This document shows positions 23,073-35,202 of a DNA stretch of 64,000 nt, in pieces. The notes below the pieces were generated by a model, which worked only from the letters and a program-made list of their open reading frames with translations, was not told the origin of the DNA and searched no databases. A program made the position numbers and the translations under genes. The stretch is taken from contig NW_017265138.1 in assembly GCF_001638985.1 (NCBI RefSeq), positions 1,706,255 to 1,770,254 on the forward strand, in the 5' to 3' direction. Source of the stretch: Phycomyces blakesleeanus NRRL 1555(-) (taxonomy: Eukaryota > Mucoromycota > Mucoromycetes > Mucorales > Phycomycetaceae). Each line of letters begins with the position of its first letter. Positions within the stretch are counted from its first letter, which is position 1.

Positions 23073-25925
23073 TTACCAAAATCCTATCACACGCTTCCAC
23101 CAATGTCTTTTAGCCTTTCCTTTTCCCTTTCCATTTCCTTTGGATGCCTTTTGGTCTTGCTGTTGGGATATAGTTGATTTTTTTCTGATTCTTTTCTGGG
23201 ACTTATTTGATTCGTCCACCCAGGCATCGAAATGAATTCCAAACACACCAATCACAGGTAAATGGTCACTCACACCCTCAAGTTCGTCGTCCATAACCGC
23301 ACCATAGGACCAACACTCTGTGCTTTGCTGACGTTTGTTGTTGTTTTGCCCAAATAGTTGCCACCAGTTTGGAGGTCCTCGTTCTACAACAGACCCATTA
23401 CGCTTCGTACGCTTGTTGGTACTGCTGATATTTTTGCCGTCATGCCACAGGATCCGATCAGTCCAGCTCGGAACTCGCTGTTTAGGGGAGCTGTCGTAAC
23501 ACAGGGAAAGCGGTAATCCAGGTGCGGCAGCCACCCGCTCTCGTTCCTTTTCTTCTGGTTTCGAGGTTGATAGTGATGGTGAGGGTGATGGTGAGGGTGA
23601 GGGTGAGGCTGATGATTTTGATTTTGTTTTTGATTTTAATTTTGCTTTTAAGCTTGACTTTGTTTGTGATTTTGATTTTGATTTTGATTTTGATTGTGGA
23701 TTGGATTGTGCTTGTGCTTGTGATTGTGTTTGTAATGCTTGCTCTAATGCTTCGTCCTGTTCTGGTGCTACTGGAGAGTGTTCAGATTCAATGGACGAAG
23801 AGGTATCGGATATACTATGTGCGTGTTTGGTATCAAATTTGAAGGTAGGTGGGAAATTTATCGGATGCTCCTGGAAACCTTCAAACGGATTGTCGGGTTG
23901 TTTTCTGGTATTTGTGAGCTGGTCATACTTTAATACAGCCTAAAAGTATTGTTATTATTTTTTGATAAAAAAGAAAGAGAGAAAGAAGGTTGAGTAACAT
24001 AAATAAATAGGGCGTAATTGACCAGGGCGATCTCAAGTTTAAAGAAAGAAATATAATGTATGTATATAATTATATTGAATATTCAGAAAAATAATAATGA
24101 ATATAAGTATAATACCAGTAATATTAAATATAGCGGTTGGTGCTTTTTTGCTTTTAAATTATATGTGGTTTGAGTTTGTATACCTTGTAGTCTCCTTTTT
24201 GAAGGGTCTCTAGCACCCAGGACCGTTCTGCATCAACTCTGTAATTTGTGTCACCGAATATGAAGGTGTGGTCGAATCTTTTAATAATATTTTCTACATG
24301 TTCAATAAAAATGTATCAATAATATTAATTAGTATTAGTACTAGTACTAGTACTAGCACTATCATTATCATTATCATTATCATTGGTTGACTAATCGAAT
24401 TAATGACATTACAACCAAGATATTCAAAATAATCTAATTAAGTAAATAAAAGGATTGGTAATTATGCGTACCATGATTGTGAGGGTGGTGATGATATTCC
24501 TTTACAGATGTCCTTATACCACGATCCTTTAAATTGTTTTCAGTGAGCTGTTTTGGATCTTTAGTCTTTGAAGATTTATTAGGCGTTGATTCCAATGGCA
24601 CCTGTGCCAGTACCGACAACGGCGAGGATGCTGATGCTGATGCTGATGATGCTGATAATACTGGTGGTGATAATGAATCTGATTGTGTTTTTGTGTTTTG
24701 TTTTGTTTTGGATGGTTGGTTATTTGAGAGTATTTCGGTCTTTGTCTGCTTTTGGCTTGGTGGTTGTTTTTCTGGCTCAATCTCCTTTATTTTTGATTCG
24801 TGCTTGTTTGATTTGGACAGCTTTGGGTCACGCATCTTGAGATCATGCAGGATCCTGGAGACGTTTGCATTTCTCTCATCGTTATGAGACGCATGGGCTT
24901 TAATAGCATTATTGTTATTATTATTATTTTAATATAAAAAAAAGAAGAAGAAGAGGTAAAATAAAGTGAGTACAAGAACGGAGCACAAGATGGAAATGGA
25001 AATGGAAATTGAATTTTTATATATAAATTATATATATTAAATGTTGAATGTGATGTGATTAGAGACAGAGAAGAGGAGGTAGGGATGAGAAGTGCTATTA
25101 GTTTGTCTTACCTGTCAAATGGCAGTTTATGAACAAGAGAGATCTAGGACCAAACATAAATGATATAGCGACTGCACCTTTGTTGCTATGGTTTTAATGT
25201 AATAGATAGATAAGTATAAAGAGCATAAATAGTATATGTATATATATGTATCGTGCCGATATATAAAAATACACACGCATATTAGCACACTAACAATATC
25301 TATATATAAACAAGGAGAAAATAATCATAATCTTTATGATAGCGATGGTGATGATTAATAGCTCATTAATACTTTACCCAACCATGTTTGCCCAGCCGGT
25401 CTTGATATGCTCACTCTCGATATTTGTAATGTAGTGCCTAACAGGCTTCCAGACAAATACTGCCAGATGGAGGGCGGCCAAAGTTTCTGTTTCAATCAAG
25501 GCATAGTGTTTGCCAAGAAAAGTCGAAAGGCGTTCCTCCCAGACTTCTTTTGAAGAATAGAACAAGGATTCTGAAATGTCCCGCTCGCACTCTTGGGTTC
25601 CGATAGCCAATAGATGGTAAGGGTGAGTGGCACTGCTATCCAGATGTGGCAAGGTGCTCTCGTGTGGATCTTCTGGATTCCGTGTCAGGAAAGTGTCGAG
25701 TTCGATCGGAAGAAGACGGCCGTACATATTCCACGTGCCGACAAACACCTTTAGACGATCTGGGTGGCAGGACGGACGAGACTTTGGAGAAAAGGCCATG
25801 GTCTTTGACCGTTTGTTGGACGCCGAGGACAGCAAGTTGTGGACGGCCGCAAAGGTCTTGGTGCGTTCCGGTGAGGCTGGTACAGAATTGGTAGACAAAT
25901 GAAGAGAGTGTAATGAACCTGGCAT
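23073..25925 (-). CDS. Inositol polyphosphate 5-phosphatase
   Basis: Phosphoinositide/inositol-phosphate 5-phosphatase (IPPc, exonuclease-endonuclease-phosphatase fold), removing the 5-phosphate from lipids such as PI(4,5)P2. Exons 25925-25378, 25185-25112, 24897-24472, 24293-24184 and 23939-23073 join in frame to 674 residues. The motifs appear in order: VFVGTWNMYG, AIGTQECERD, FINCHLTAHASHNDERN, FIFGDTNYRVD (usually GDLNYR), VPSWTDRILW and VSDHLPVIGVFG. The core is split by two low-complexity inserts. One is ~120 residues after ILHDLK (Lys/Gln/Ser-rich). The other is ~120 residues before PSWTDRI, with alternating Ser-Lys and Ser-Pro runs. No SAC, RhoGAP or membrane segment was seen; the basic C-terminus (KGNGKGKGKAKRHWWKR) might bind acidic lipid. 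It is divergent from the SCAP gene, with ~0.8 kb between the starts. Confidence 0.88.
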
Positions 25926-26189
25926 ATTTTCTTGTTCTTATTATTTTACAGTGACAATGGTAATAATAGCAGTATTTTAATAAGTAAAACAAGAATAGAA
26001 ATAAAAATAATAAATTATTAATAAATAAATATATAAAAGTAAGTAAGAAAATGAAGGAAGAATCAGAATCAAGATAATAAGAATATGAAGAAGAAGAGGA
26101 AGAAGAGGAAGAAAGAGGGAAATTAAACTAGTATATATAAAATATATAAGAATAAGGAAAGAAAGAAAAGTAGTAACTTTTTTATATAT

Positions 26190-26248
26190 ATATATATCTT
26201 AATATCTTAATATCTTAATATCTTAATATCTTAATATCTTAATATCTT
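26190..26248. repeat. 8-bp tandem repeat (ATCTTAAT)n
   Basis: About seven near-perfect copies of an 8-base unit (ATATCTTA), preceded by (TA)n. It lies in the shared upstream region of the 5-phosphatase and SCAP genes. Confidence 0.85.
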
Positions 26249-26502
26249 GGTCTCATTCTATATGTAGTGTGTATGTATATGTACTCTTTGGTTTAACCTT
26301 ATGCTTTTTTTTATTTAATTATTCTTATTTATTTATTTTTTACTTAATTCACCTTTATTTCCATATTTGGAGAATACCATATTCTATAAGCATTTTTTGC
26401 ACAAACTTTATGGAAATTTGAATTTCAGTTGAATTTCAATTAAAATTACAATAATCAGAAAGAGTTACGATTACAATTGGGATTTCCTGTTTCCTCTCTC
26501 TC

Positions 26503-26673
26503 TTTTTTTTTTTTTTTTTTTTTTTTTGCAAGGTATTTTTATTTGGCGCAAACATGCACAGACCTTTTTTTTTCCCTTTCTTTCTTTCCTTTCTTTTTTT
26601 TTTACTATTTTTTATATATATATATAAAGTATATATAAAATATATATATATATATACAAAAAAATATATAGAC

Positions 26674-26708
<35 letters not shown>

Positions 26709-26722
26709 ATTTTTTTAAAAAA
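26503..26722. repeat. Poly-T and (TA)n tracts upstream of SCAP gene
   Basis: A ~24-base T run at about 26503-26527 is followed by T-rich DNA and long (TA)n stretches (26616-26656 and 26679-26705) up to the SCAP start codon. It may act as a nucleosome-poor promoter, which is inference only. Confidence 0.6.
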
Positions 26723-27585
26723 ATGCCCCTGTTGGCCATAGCTAAACTCAATTCGAGTCTGTCAGTTTACTTTTATCGCTATGGCAACCTCTTTGTCTCC
26801 CGAACTTTACTACTCCTCTTCTTTTCGTTTTCTCTTATCACCTTCTTTTCACTTCCAGTCCTTCTTGACGTCTATGATTCCGCTCGCCAAAGCACTCTTC
26901 CAACCCAGTCTCACGATGCCCAATTCTGGCACTTTTCACCTCATGTCCAATTCACAAATACCACCCAACAAATAACCACTACCACAACCACCACAACTAC
27001 TACAGCCCCAACAACGACTTCTGCAGTTACAACACAGCAGATCAGAATCTCACTTGCACACAAGAAGATCACTAAAGATCTCTTGCTCCATGCTCTCGAC
27101 ATTCACAATCTACTCACCACAAGTTTTGTCACCCTGGACGGACAACCGTCCTCTCTATCAAACATATGTCTCGGCCGTCAAGGTCTGTGTGTAATTCACT
27201 CGCCTGTCGACTACTGGCCCACCAGAGCTAGCCTTGAGGATGACCCAGACTGGAGGGCAACCATAGACCGTCAGAGCCACAGAGTCTCAGACCAGACCGG
27301 ACTCTCACTACACCCCTTTTCGATGTTTGGCAATGCGACACTCGACAAGAACGGCTATTTGATCAATGCTGACTCTATTGTCCTGACCGTCCTGCTCAAA
27401 CACCCTAACCCTCACTATGCCTCTCGTATCTGGGATACCCTGTGGCAGCACACAACCCAGCAATTGAATCTTGCTCGGTTAGAAACCAATCCTATAAACG
27501 CACCTACCGGTTGGTGGACTCAAATAAGTGCACCCACAGAAACCCTTTATTACAAAGCAAGTTTTTATTCATTTTTATTTTATTT

Positions 27586-27620
<35 letters not shown>

Positions 27621-30600
27621 ATCATAGTAACTATAACACTTACAACAAACATAAAAAAAAAGAAAATAAAGGATAATATAAAACTAACCCTTGTATTTCT
27701 TACAAATAATTTTTCTTTTATAAAAACCTACACTACTTTATAGTTCAAAGTATTTACTTTCGAATTACCTTACCGTTACTATGTCCTAGCCATTATCCAC
27801 CTTGGTCTCTTCCTAGGAGTCTCAAACGCCTTTTCAACCTCGACCTTGATCAAATCCCAGTACACGTTCGGACTCGCGACCATCTTTATGTCGATTGCCT
27901 GCCACACAACCACCGTAGGTATCTTCCGGTTTTTCGAGATTCGCTTTGTTGCCGTCCCATGGTACCTTTGTTGGCTTGTTGTACATGTTGCTACTCTCGA
28001 GAACGCCTTCTTGATGGCCAACGCGGTCCTGAGCGCGGGCTGCGATATGCAGGTCAAAGAAAAGGTCTGCCGTGGAATCCAGAGTGTGGGTGTGCCCATG
28101 ACCACGACTCTGGTGGCCGAAATGGTGATCCTGTCGATTGGAACTGCCATGGACCACGCCCTCATAAAAGAGTTTTGTCTGTTTACCAAAATAGTACTCT
28201 TGGTAGACTATGTCCTTCAGTTTACCTTTTTCCTTGCCATGCTTTCGATTGACATTCGCCGTGTAGAGGTAAGCAAACAAAAAATAAATCAAACAATACC
28301 CTTTCATTATATCATCCTTCCCTTCCACTTCTTGCTTTGCTCTGCCCTACCCTGCCATACCCCTCAAGCATATATATATATAAATATATATATAGAAAAT
28401 AGAAATTGACTAATAAGTTTTTTTCTTGGTACACATTACTAATCTTTTCTGTGTGTTTTTGTGTGTTTGTCTGTGCCTGAATATATGCATTCTATCATTT
28501 TTCTTCTTTATTCTTCTCTGTCTTTCTGTGTGTGTTTGTGCGTATCCGTATGTTTGTGGGTGTTTCTTTGAATATTATAGCTGGCCGACTTGGGTGATAG
28601 TCAATTGTCCAAACGATTGCGAGAACTTTTGCATGTTGATCCGTCTATTGAACAGGGGCCGGACTTTTGCCCTGTTCAAGACACGCCGGATGAACAAGAC
28701 TCAAAGTCGTGCGCAGAGTGTAAGGAATTCAAAACCCACAGAGCCGTTAATGCTCTTTTGGTAAGTAATATTGTTGTATGTAGGATAATTTTTGTTTTAC
28801 AATAAAGTAAATAAGATATTATATTATATTATATATATATATAAGTTTGTACATCTATACCCCATTTTCTTCTATAAACAAACACACACACACACATATA
28901 TATATCCTATTTAAGAAGAAGAATAGTAATAGTAATAGTAATAGTAATAATGATAAAGTTAATACCATAATTGACTTTAAAGAAATTGTAACTAACCAAC
29001 CTCTTCTTATTTTCATACCTTTGACTTCTTTATACACATTATGATGTGGCTAAACAAATTAGTTATGTTTGATTATCCTGGCCCTGGCAATGTTTCGTTC
29101 CAAGGGGGCCACAAATGTATCCAACAGTTTAAGCGCTGTTTCTCTGCCGTCGAAAGAGGTCGGACATTTGGAGCTAGTATCAGCTCACTTCTGGCAAGTC
29201 GTGAACCCGCTCCAGGAGACCCAATGGCTGAACACCAAGCCGCCCTATCTGATCGTACTCGCCAAAGACGCCCAAGACGCCGACCAAGGCCGGTCTACAC
29301 TTGCCAGCTGCGTATCTCACTACGAGGCTAAGAGCGTTGCGCTCCAGACCGTCCACAAGCAACAGCAACTCATGCGTCCTCCGCCATCTCGTCTGCGCGG
29401 GTGGGTCTATGGTGTGGCAGAAACTGTTTTGTTGGCTGTGCTACAAGTAAACCTGCCGTCACTTTTGCTCTGTATGGTCTTGGTGGCCATCATCATGTGG
29501 ATCACGCCTCGATTACGCGACCGCTGGCTCTTACCTTTTCTCGAGACAAGCTTTGTGCACATCACCCTGCGGAGTTTGTCGTTCCTGACTTACATGTTGC
29601 CCTGGATCACCACCTTTTTGAACCAAAGCATCGCACAAACCCTGAATTTTCAAAACCAGCAACAGCAACAGCAACGCCAACACGATCAGAATCAAAACAA
29701 AAACAACAATAGAAACAACGGCAGCACCAACCGTCATAATCACCAGGGTGCAATCTCAAACCAAGCTAAATTTGATAGCAGCACAAACCATGTAGGCCGG
29801 GTCTCAGTCAAGACTTTGTCAGGCCAGCACGTGGCTGATGTCCACCGAATTGCTGTCAATCATCAGCACAACACGCTCGTCTCTAGCGGTCAAGATGGCC
29901 GTCTTGTTCTCTGGGATACCAACAAAGCGAATTGGATGGCACGTTTGGATCCTGTCAAGAAATCTCGTCTCAATTCTCTCTACTATCCTTCTCGACCCAC
30001 AGCCCAGACCTCCTCGAAATTCTCACAAACAAACAACAGAAATCTTAATAGCAGCGGTGGTATCAGCAGCGCAGTTGTTCGCTCTGTAGAAATCGACCGT
30101 GCCAACAAATGGATTGCAACCGGAGCAGAGGATGGCGTCGTACGTATCTGGAACGCACTAACCGGCCAACTTATGCATTCACTCTCGGCCGAAAGTCAGC
30201 ATGTAGAGACTATGGACAACGGTATTCGTAAACGCCATGGAGCAATGTCCGCATCAACATCCACATCCACATCCACATCAACGTCAACGTCAACGTCAAC
30301 ATTAGTAGCAGTAGAAAGTCAGAAAAACACCGGTGTTAATAGCCGCGTTGTAGACCGTGTGTTGGGAATCCAATGGGTCGGACGATCAACTGCTACTACT
30401 AATACTACTACGATGAACAAAGGCGAGGCACAGAACCGGATTGTGTCAGTTCACAAGAGTGGAATGTTGCGCGAGTGGGATGTGACTCTGGGCGAGTGTG
30501 TCCAGCAAACCTGCACTGGCCATCTCAAAGACATCACGGTCTTACACTGTGTGGAGTCTGAGCCGGCTTACCTTGCTAAACCAGGCATCACTTGGCTCTT

Positions 30601-32833
30601 TACTGCGTCCAAAGAAGGCGTAGTCAAGTGCTGGCAACGTGATGTCAGGACAAACGATGAACCTTGGACCTGTGCCTATACTATTGATGGCCACCATGGC
30701 CAGATCGTTACCTGCCTTGCAACCGAATTTCCTGTCGGTGGCATCGGACTTTTGGTGACTGGCTCGAGCGAGGGAGCCGTGATTGCCTGGAATTTCGAGA
30801 CGGGCGAATGGATCGGGACACTCTCGGCCGGAGGTGTCAAGACTAAAAAGAAGAACCAGCAACATGCTCGGGATCATCCTATTGGTGGACCTCTTCTTCG
30901 ATTCAGCAAAACAACCTCGTCTAATACCAATAATGACAATAGTTATAATAATAATAATAATTATAATACTGTCTCTACTCACTTTTCTGCCACAACCACC
31001 ACTACCACTACTATTAACAACAACAACAATTATTCTCATGGAGGAATTGAAGAAAACCCCCAGGTCAAGGGTATTCTGCACTCTCTTGAACATCGAGTCC
31101 AGAACAATGAACCTGGAGACCATCGTGGGCCAATTACACACGTGGTTGTTACACGTTATTGCGAAGTCGAAAATGGCCATGGACAGTGCAGAGGTTGTAT
31201 TTCCTGTTTTGGAAACGGATTTATGGTTGCTTCCTGCTCGGCCGACGAAACTGTGCATGCTTGGCGACTCGAGCGTGTGGGTGGTCCAAATGTGAGCTGT
31301 ACGCTCTGTGCAAAGGACTACCACAAGAAGCAATACAAGCGTACTCGGAAAGTCAGCACTTGCAACACTACAACTGACCAGGATTTAGTGGGAGGAGGGA
31401 TTTCGCCTATACCTTCGCCATCTTCTTCATTAACAACATCAATGACAATGTCAACCTCAACCTTAACAAATACAGGAACAAATCATGGTACTACGGTGTC
31501 GGCGGGACGTCCCCGAAAGCCGTCAACATCTCAAAGTTTGCCTGTCCGCCGAGTTCATCGCCATATTCGGCCCAGCCGGTCTTCTGCACACCAAGGGGCA
31601 ACATCTGATGATAGAGGAGATCCTTTGTTGGATATTGAACAGCTGGCTGGAGATGTCGAAGCCAATTTGGAAACTCGCTTTTTGGGAAAGATTGACCAGG
31701 TTTCCGGGCGAGGCTTGGTGTTTTGCAATAACAATATCCTGGCTGGTGTTCGCCAAAGAACCACACCGGTTACTCCAAAAGGCCAAAACAACCCTAACAG
31801 CAGCAATAAGTCCTATTCTTCTTCGGGAGATGGTTTTGGGGGTGATACCTCTGGTCAATGGGAAGCCTGGTTTGCACCTCTTCAATACCATGATCCTCCT
31901 GTTTTCCACGATTTTGGAGATTCGAATAGCCTGGGACATACAAAGACCTCAATGATGATGATTCCTGTGGAGACCTTTGTATTGGATACTGATTTAGACC
32001 AACAGAATGATTCTGTAATTGCCGAGGCTACCGTATCAGTATCGCCTAGTAATAACAATAATAACAATCTTTCGATTGGATCCATTATTGGGTCATTATT
32101 TGGTGTTATCAATCGTCGCCCGAAATCTTCGTTATCGAAACAACAGAACACTCACCCATGGAGACAACGTAGACGACCGCAGCTCAGCAACAATGGAAGT
32201 GGCAGCAATACAAGAATTTCTAGTAGACGTCGAAAGGACAGCAAACAAAATTTCGATTCGGAAGACAGCAACAAAAACAGCCACAAGAATAGTAATGATG
32301 ATGATTATGATGAGGATGATGAGGATAGCTTGGATGATGGAGAGGCTAGCGAGATTCTCCCATTTTCAACCGTACGACACATTGTTCCGATGACAAAATC
32401 TGGATTTGTATGTGATTTTGGCAATTTTGTCAAGGTGGTGACTATTCTTCAGAAAGAAGGAGCCATGCGTCACAGTAACCAAGGGTTGGATGAGACACTT
32501 GCTAGTGTTGTGCCCTTGACAGCCACGAAGAGTGATTGTATCTGCCTTGGAGATAGTGAAGACTGTTGTGGTGGTAAAGAGAAGGTGAATGGCAAATGCT
32601 GTGGTGGAAAAAACAAACGTCGTAATCGCCAAGCCATCAACAAAGACAGTAACAGTGAGGAAGATGAGGTTAATAATAACTACCGACCACCTGTGATTGT
32701 TAGCCCACCAGCAAAGATAGATATCTCAAGTTGCCAGGTCCGCAGTATTGCTGACTGTTCGTTCAAGGCACATTGTTCCAAGGCAGCCGATTGTCGTGCA
32801 TCGGTTTCCAAGAAATCATCGTACGGCTTATAA
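26723..32833 (+). CDS. SCAP-like sterol-sensing SREBP escort protein
   Basis: Homologue of SCAP/Scp1, the ER protein that senses sterol and escorts SREBP to the Golgi. Exons 26723-27556, 27744-28268, 28581-28760 and 29063-32833 keep phase and give 1769 residues. The N-terminus (FYRYGNLFVS, membrane helix ~27-48) is SCAP-like, and a lumenal loop with Thr runs follows. Residues ~285-455 are a sterol-sensing domain: YYVLAIIHLGLFLGVSNAFS through FFLAMLSIDIRR. Directly after comes VELADL (452-457), matching the COPII-binding MELADL of animal SCAP at almost the same position. Asp448 aligns with Asp443, whose change makes animal SCAP sterol-blind. Further helices lie near 625-720. At least five WD40-type repeats fill ~760-1255 (for example LVSSGQDGRLVLWD, IATGAEDGVVRIWN). 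A ~500-residue tail is Asn/Ser/acid-rich and ends Cys-rich. Intron 1 uses a GC donor (AAA|GCAAGT). The protein is longer than animal SCAP (~1280). Confidence 0.92.
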
Positions 32834-33033
32834 AATAAATACAGAAAAAGAAAGGTTTTATATAGATATTCCTTTCTCTTTTTCCCTAACCCCACATTTA
32901 CACTCTGGAACTTCGCTCTTTCTTTCTTTACTGCACAATTCCTATTACCATTCCCACTACCATTATCATTACCATTATCATTACCATTACCATTACCATT
33001 ATATTTATATTTATACTTATACACTTACTCGCT

Positions 33034-33067
<34 letters not shown>

Positions 33068-34424
33068 TATACAGACACGACCATTATACACATACACAAT
33101 ATCCTATATATCTATATAATTCCCTTCCTTTCACGTTAATTTACTTCTTCTTTCTCTTCTTCCTCTTGTTATTATTACTTTATCTTATTGGTCCAGCCAC
33201 TAATCTCAAATAGACCAAGAAAGAGAAAATCAAAGGAAAGAAAAAATAAATAAAACAAAATAGAGAAATAAAAAAAAAAGGTACAATATTTATCTTTCCA
33301 CCTTTTTATATCCATCTTCATCTATCGATTAATTAGTACCTTATTATATATATATTTCTAAAAAAAAAAGCAAAAAGACCCAGAAAAATATGGCATGATG
33401 TTTTTACTATATATTTATTTATTTTTTCTAAAAAATAAATAAAATAAAAATAAAAACGATATATCAAATAAGATCGAGCGATTGACTGTATCAGACACTT
33501 GTAAAGCAGAAAATAATAATAAGAATCTTTAGGCAATTTTGAGCCTTTTTTCTTTTCTTTTATAGTTTAGTTTTATATATATATATATATAATTAGAGCT
33601 TAAAGTTCTTAGACTAATTAGCCTTCATCTAGTCAATATTTGTTTCTTTAGAAGTAGTCTGTTTCTGTCATTCTTTAGTTTACAGTACAAGTCCAATGTG
33701 AAAAACCAGATAAATAAAAGTGGGATAAAATGAATAAAATTCTTAGCAAATTTAAGGCCAAGATGTGCACAAATCATTTTATCAAAGATATACATATGCA
33801 CACACACATACATTTGAGTGGTGGATATTCGGTAGTATCAATTGTGGGCTGATAAATAAAATGTTATAATAATAGAAATCAAGAAATGGCTTGGGTTGGC
33901 TTGGGTTGACTTTGTAGCTAATTTATCAAAGGTTAAAATATCATAATATTGATAATATTGATCTTAATCAAGAGAAAGAATCAATAATTATTAAATCATT
34001 AGAATATATTTGTGATTTGTACTGTATTTTAAAATATAAAAAAAAAGATATAGGAAGAAATCATCTAAAAGGAGTATTTGGAAATCTACCAAGTTATTCT
34101 TTACCAACAAAAACCTCGAACATTCATATTTGTTAATTACCTGCAGAACCAGAGGTATTTAAAACAACTTCTGACGCCACCATTATTAGATACAATCGTG
34201 CGTATATATATATATATATATACATATATTCTTATGGAAAACATTAAAGAAGAAGAAGAAGAGGCTTGAGATAGAAAAGAAACCTGGAGATCCAAAATAC
34301 ATGATAAACCGAGATTTATCTTGTTTCTAGAATATAAAGTCTTACCTGCCTGCATTTTTCTTCCTCTTCTTTGTCTTCTTTATATATTTTTCATTTCTTT
34401 TTTTTTTAAAAAAAAAACAAAGTC
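32834..34424. repeat. Intergenic with simple repeats
   Basis: Contains an (ATTACC)n-like tract at about 32942-33000, (AC)n and (TA)n at 33036-33067, further (TA)n at about 33574-33591 and 34204-34221, and poly-A/T. No coding sequence is supported. Confidence 0.55.
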
Positions 34425-35202
34425 ATGATCAAGTATATTGTATTTTGTGTTACTCTTGTCATTTGTCTTGTCAAGGCTGTTGTCCTTAACCCGCATATGT
34501 AAGTTTTTATTTTCAAGTCAAAAGAGTGAAGAATATGTACAACTAAAAAAAAAGAATAAAGACAAAAAGGCAAACTAACTTTACCTTCAATTGCTTTACT
34601 AATCTCTAACAACAACAAAAAGCATTGTACCTAACGAGAGCACAGTATGGAAAGCTGGAGGAACCTTTGATGTAAAATGGTAATTAAAAAAAAAAGACAC
34701 ATGCACCAAAAGTACTCAAGATACTCTTTTTTACTTATTACTTGTATAATTGCGCAACCTTAAAGGGATACAATTGTCTACGGATCCCCAATTGCCCCAG
34801 AAGTCAAGTAATTCTGCCATTTACTCAAATCATAATAATATATTCTGTAACCAAAATTTTAATCAATTTGTCTCATTCTACCACTTATTAGTGGTACCAT
34901 TAAGCTCGGTTACTTGGATGGTACTGACATCAATGAACATTTGTGTAAGTATTATTTTTTATTTATTTAAATATACATGCGTTTGTGAGGGTGGGTGAGC
35001 GTAAAAGAAAGAAGGAATGAAAGAATGAAGAAGAATTCATCAGCCTTCTTTAGTTTGGACTCTTGCTTCGGGATTCCCTTTGAACACTGGATCTCAGAGT
35101 GTCGTCTTACCAACCGACCTTGTCACCAAAGCCTCGTATATCATTGTTCTGATGGGAGATTCCGGAAATTCCTCACCCCAATTCACCATCGAAGCTAATT
35201 AA
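34425..35202 (+). CDS. Small secreted KRE9/KNH1-domain protein
   Basis: A small secreted protein with the fungal Ser-Thr-rich/KRE9-KNH1 N-terminal domain (an Ig-like fold found in cell-wall and GPI proteins). Five small exons, 34425-34498, 34623-34679, 34766-34807, 34892-34944 and 35054-35202, all with GT-AG borders, give 124 residues. A signal peptide (MIKYIVFCVTLVICLVKA) is followed by VVLNPHIIVPNESTVWKAGG and TFDVKWDT, then GTIKLGYLDGTDINEHL, WTLASGFPLNTGSQSVVLP and SYIIVLMGDSGNSSPQFTIE. These are the conserved blocks of the domain in the right order. There is no GPI signal and no Ser/Thr-rich stalk, so it is probably a short soluble secreted form. N-glycosylation sites NES, NGT and NSS are present. 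The role (wall glucan or extracellular) is inferred from family only. Confidence 0.88.

Noticed and set aside
23522..23842. Plus-strand frames over the 5-phosphatase exon
   Set aside because: Shadow of Ser-Lys and Ser-Pro repeat coding on the minus strand.
26194..26248. Interstitial telomere repeat
   Set aside because: The unit is ATCTTAAT, not the TTAGGG expected in these fungi.
30542..31333. 263-codon minus-strand frame inside the SCAP gene
   Set aside because: Antisense shadow of the WD40 region with no domain of its own.
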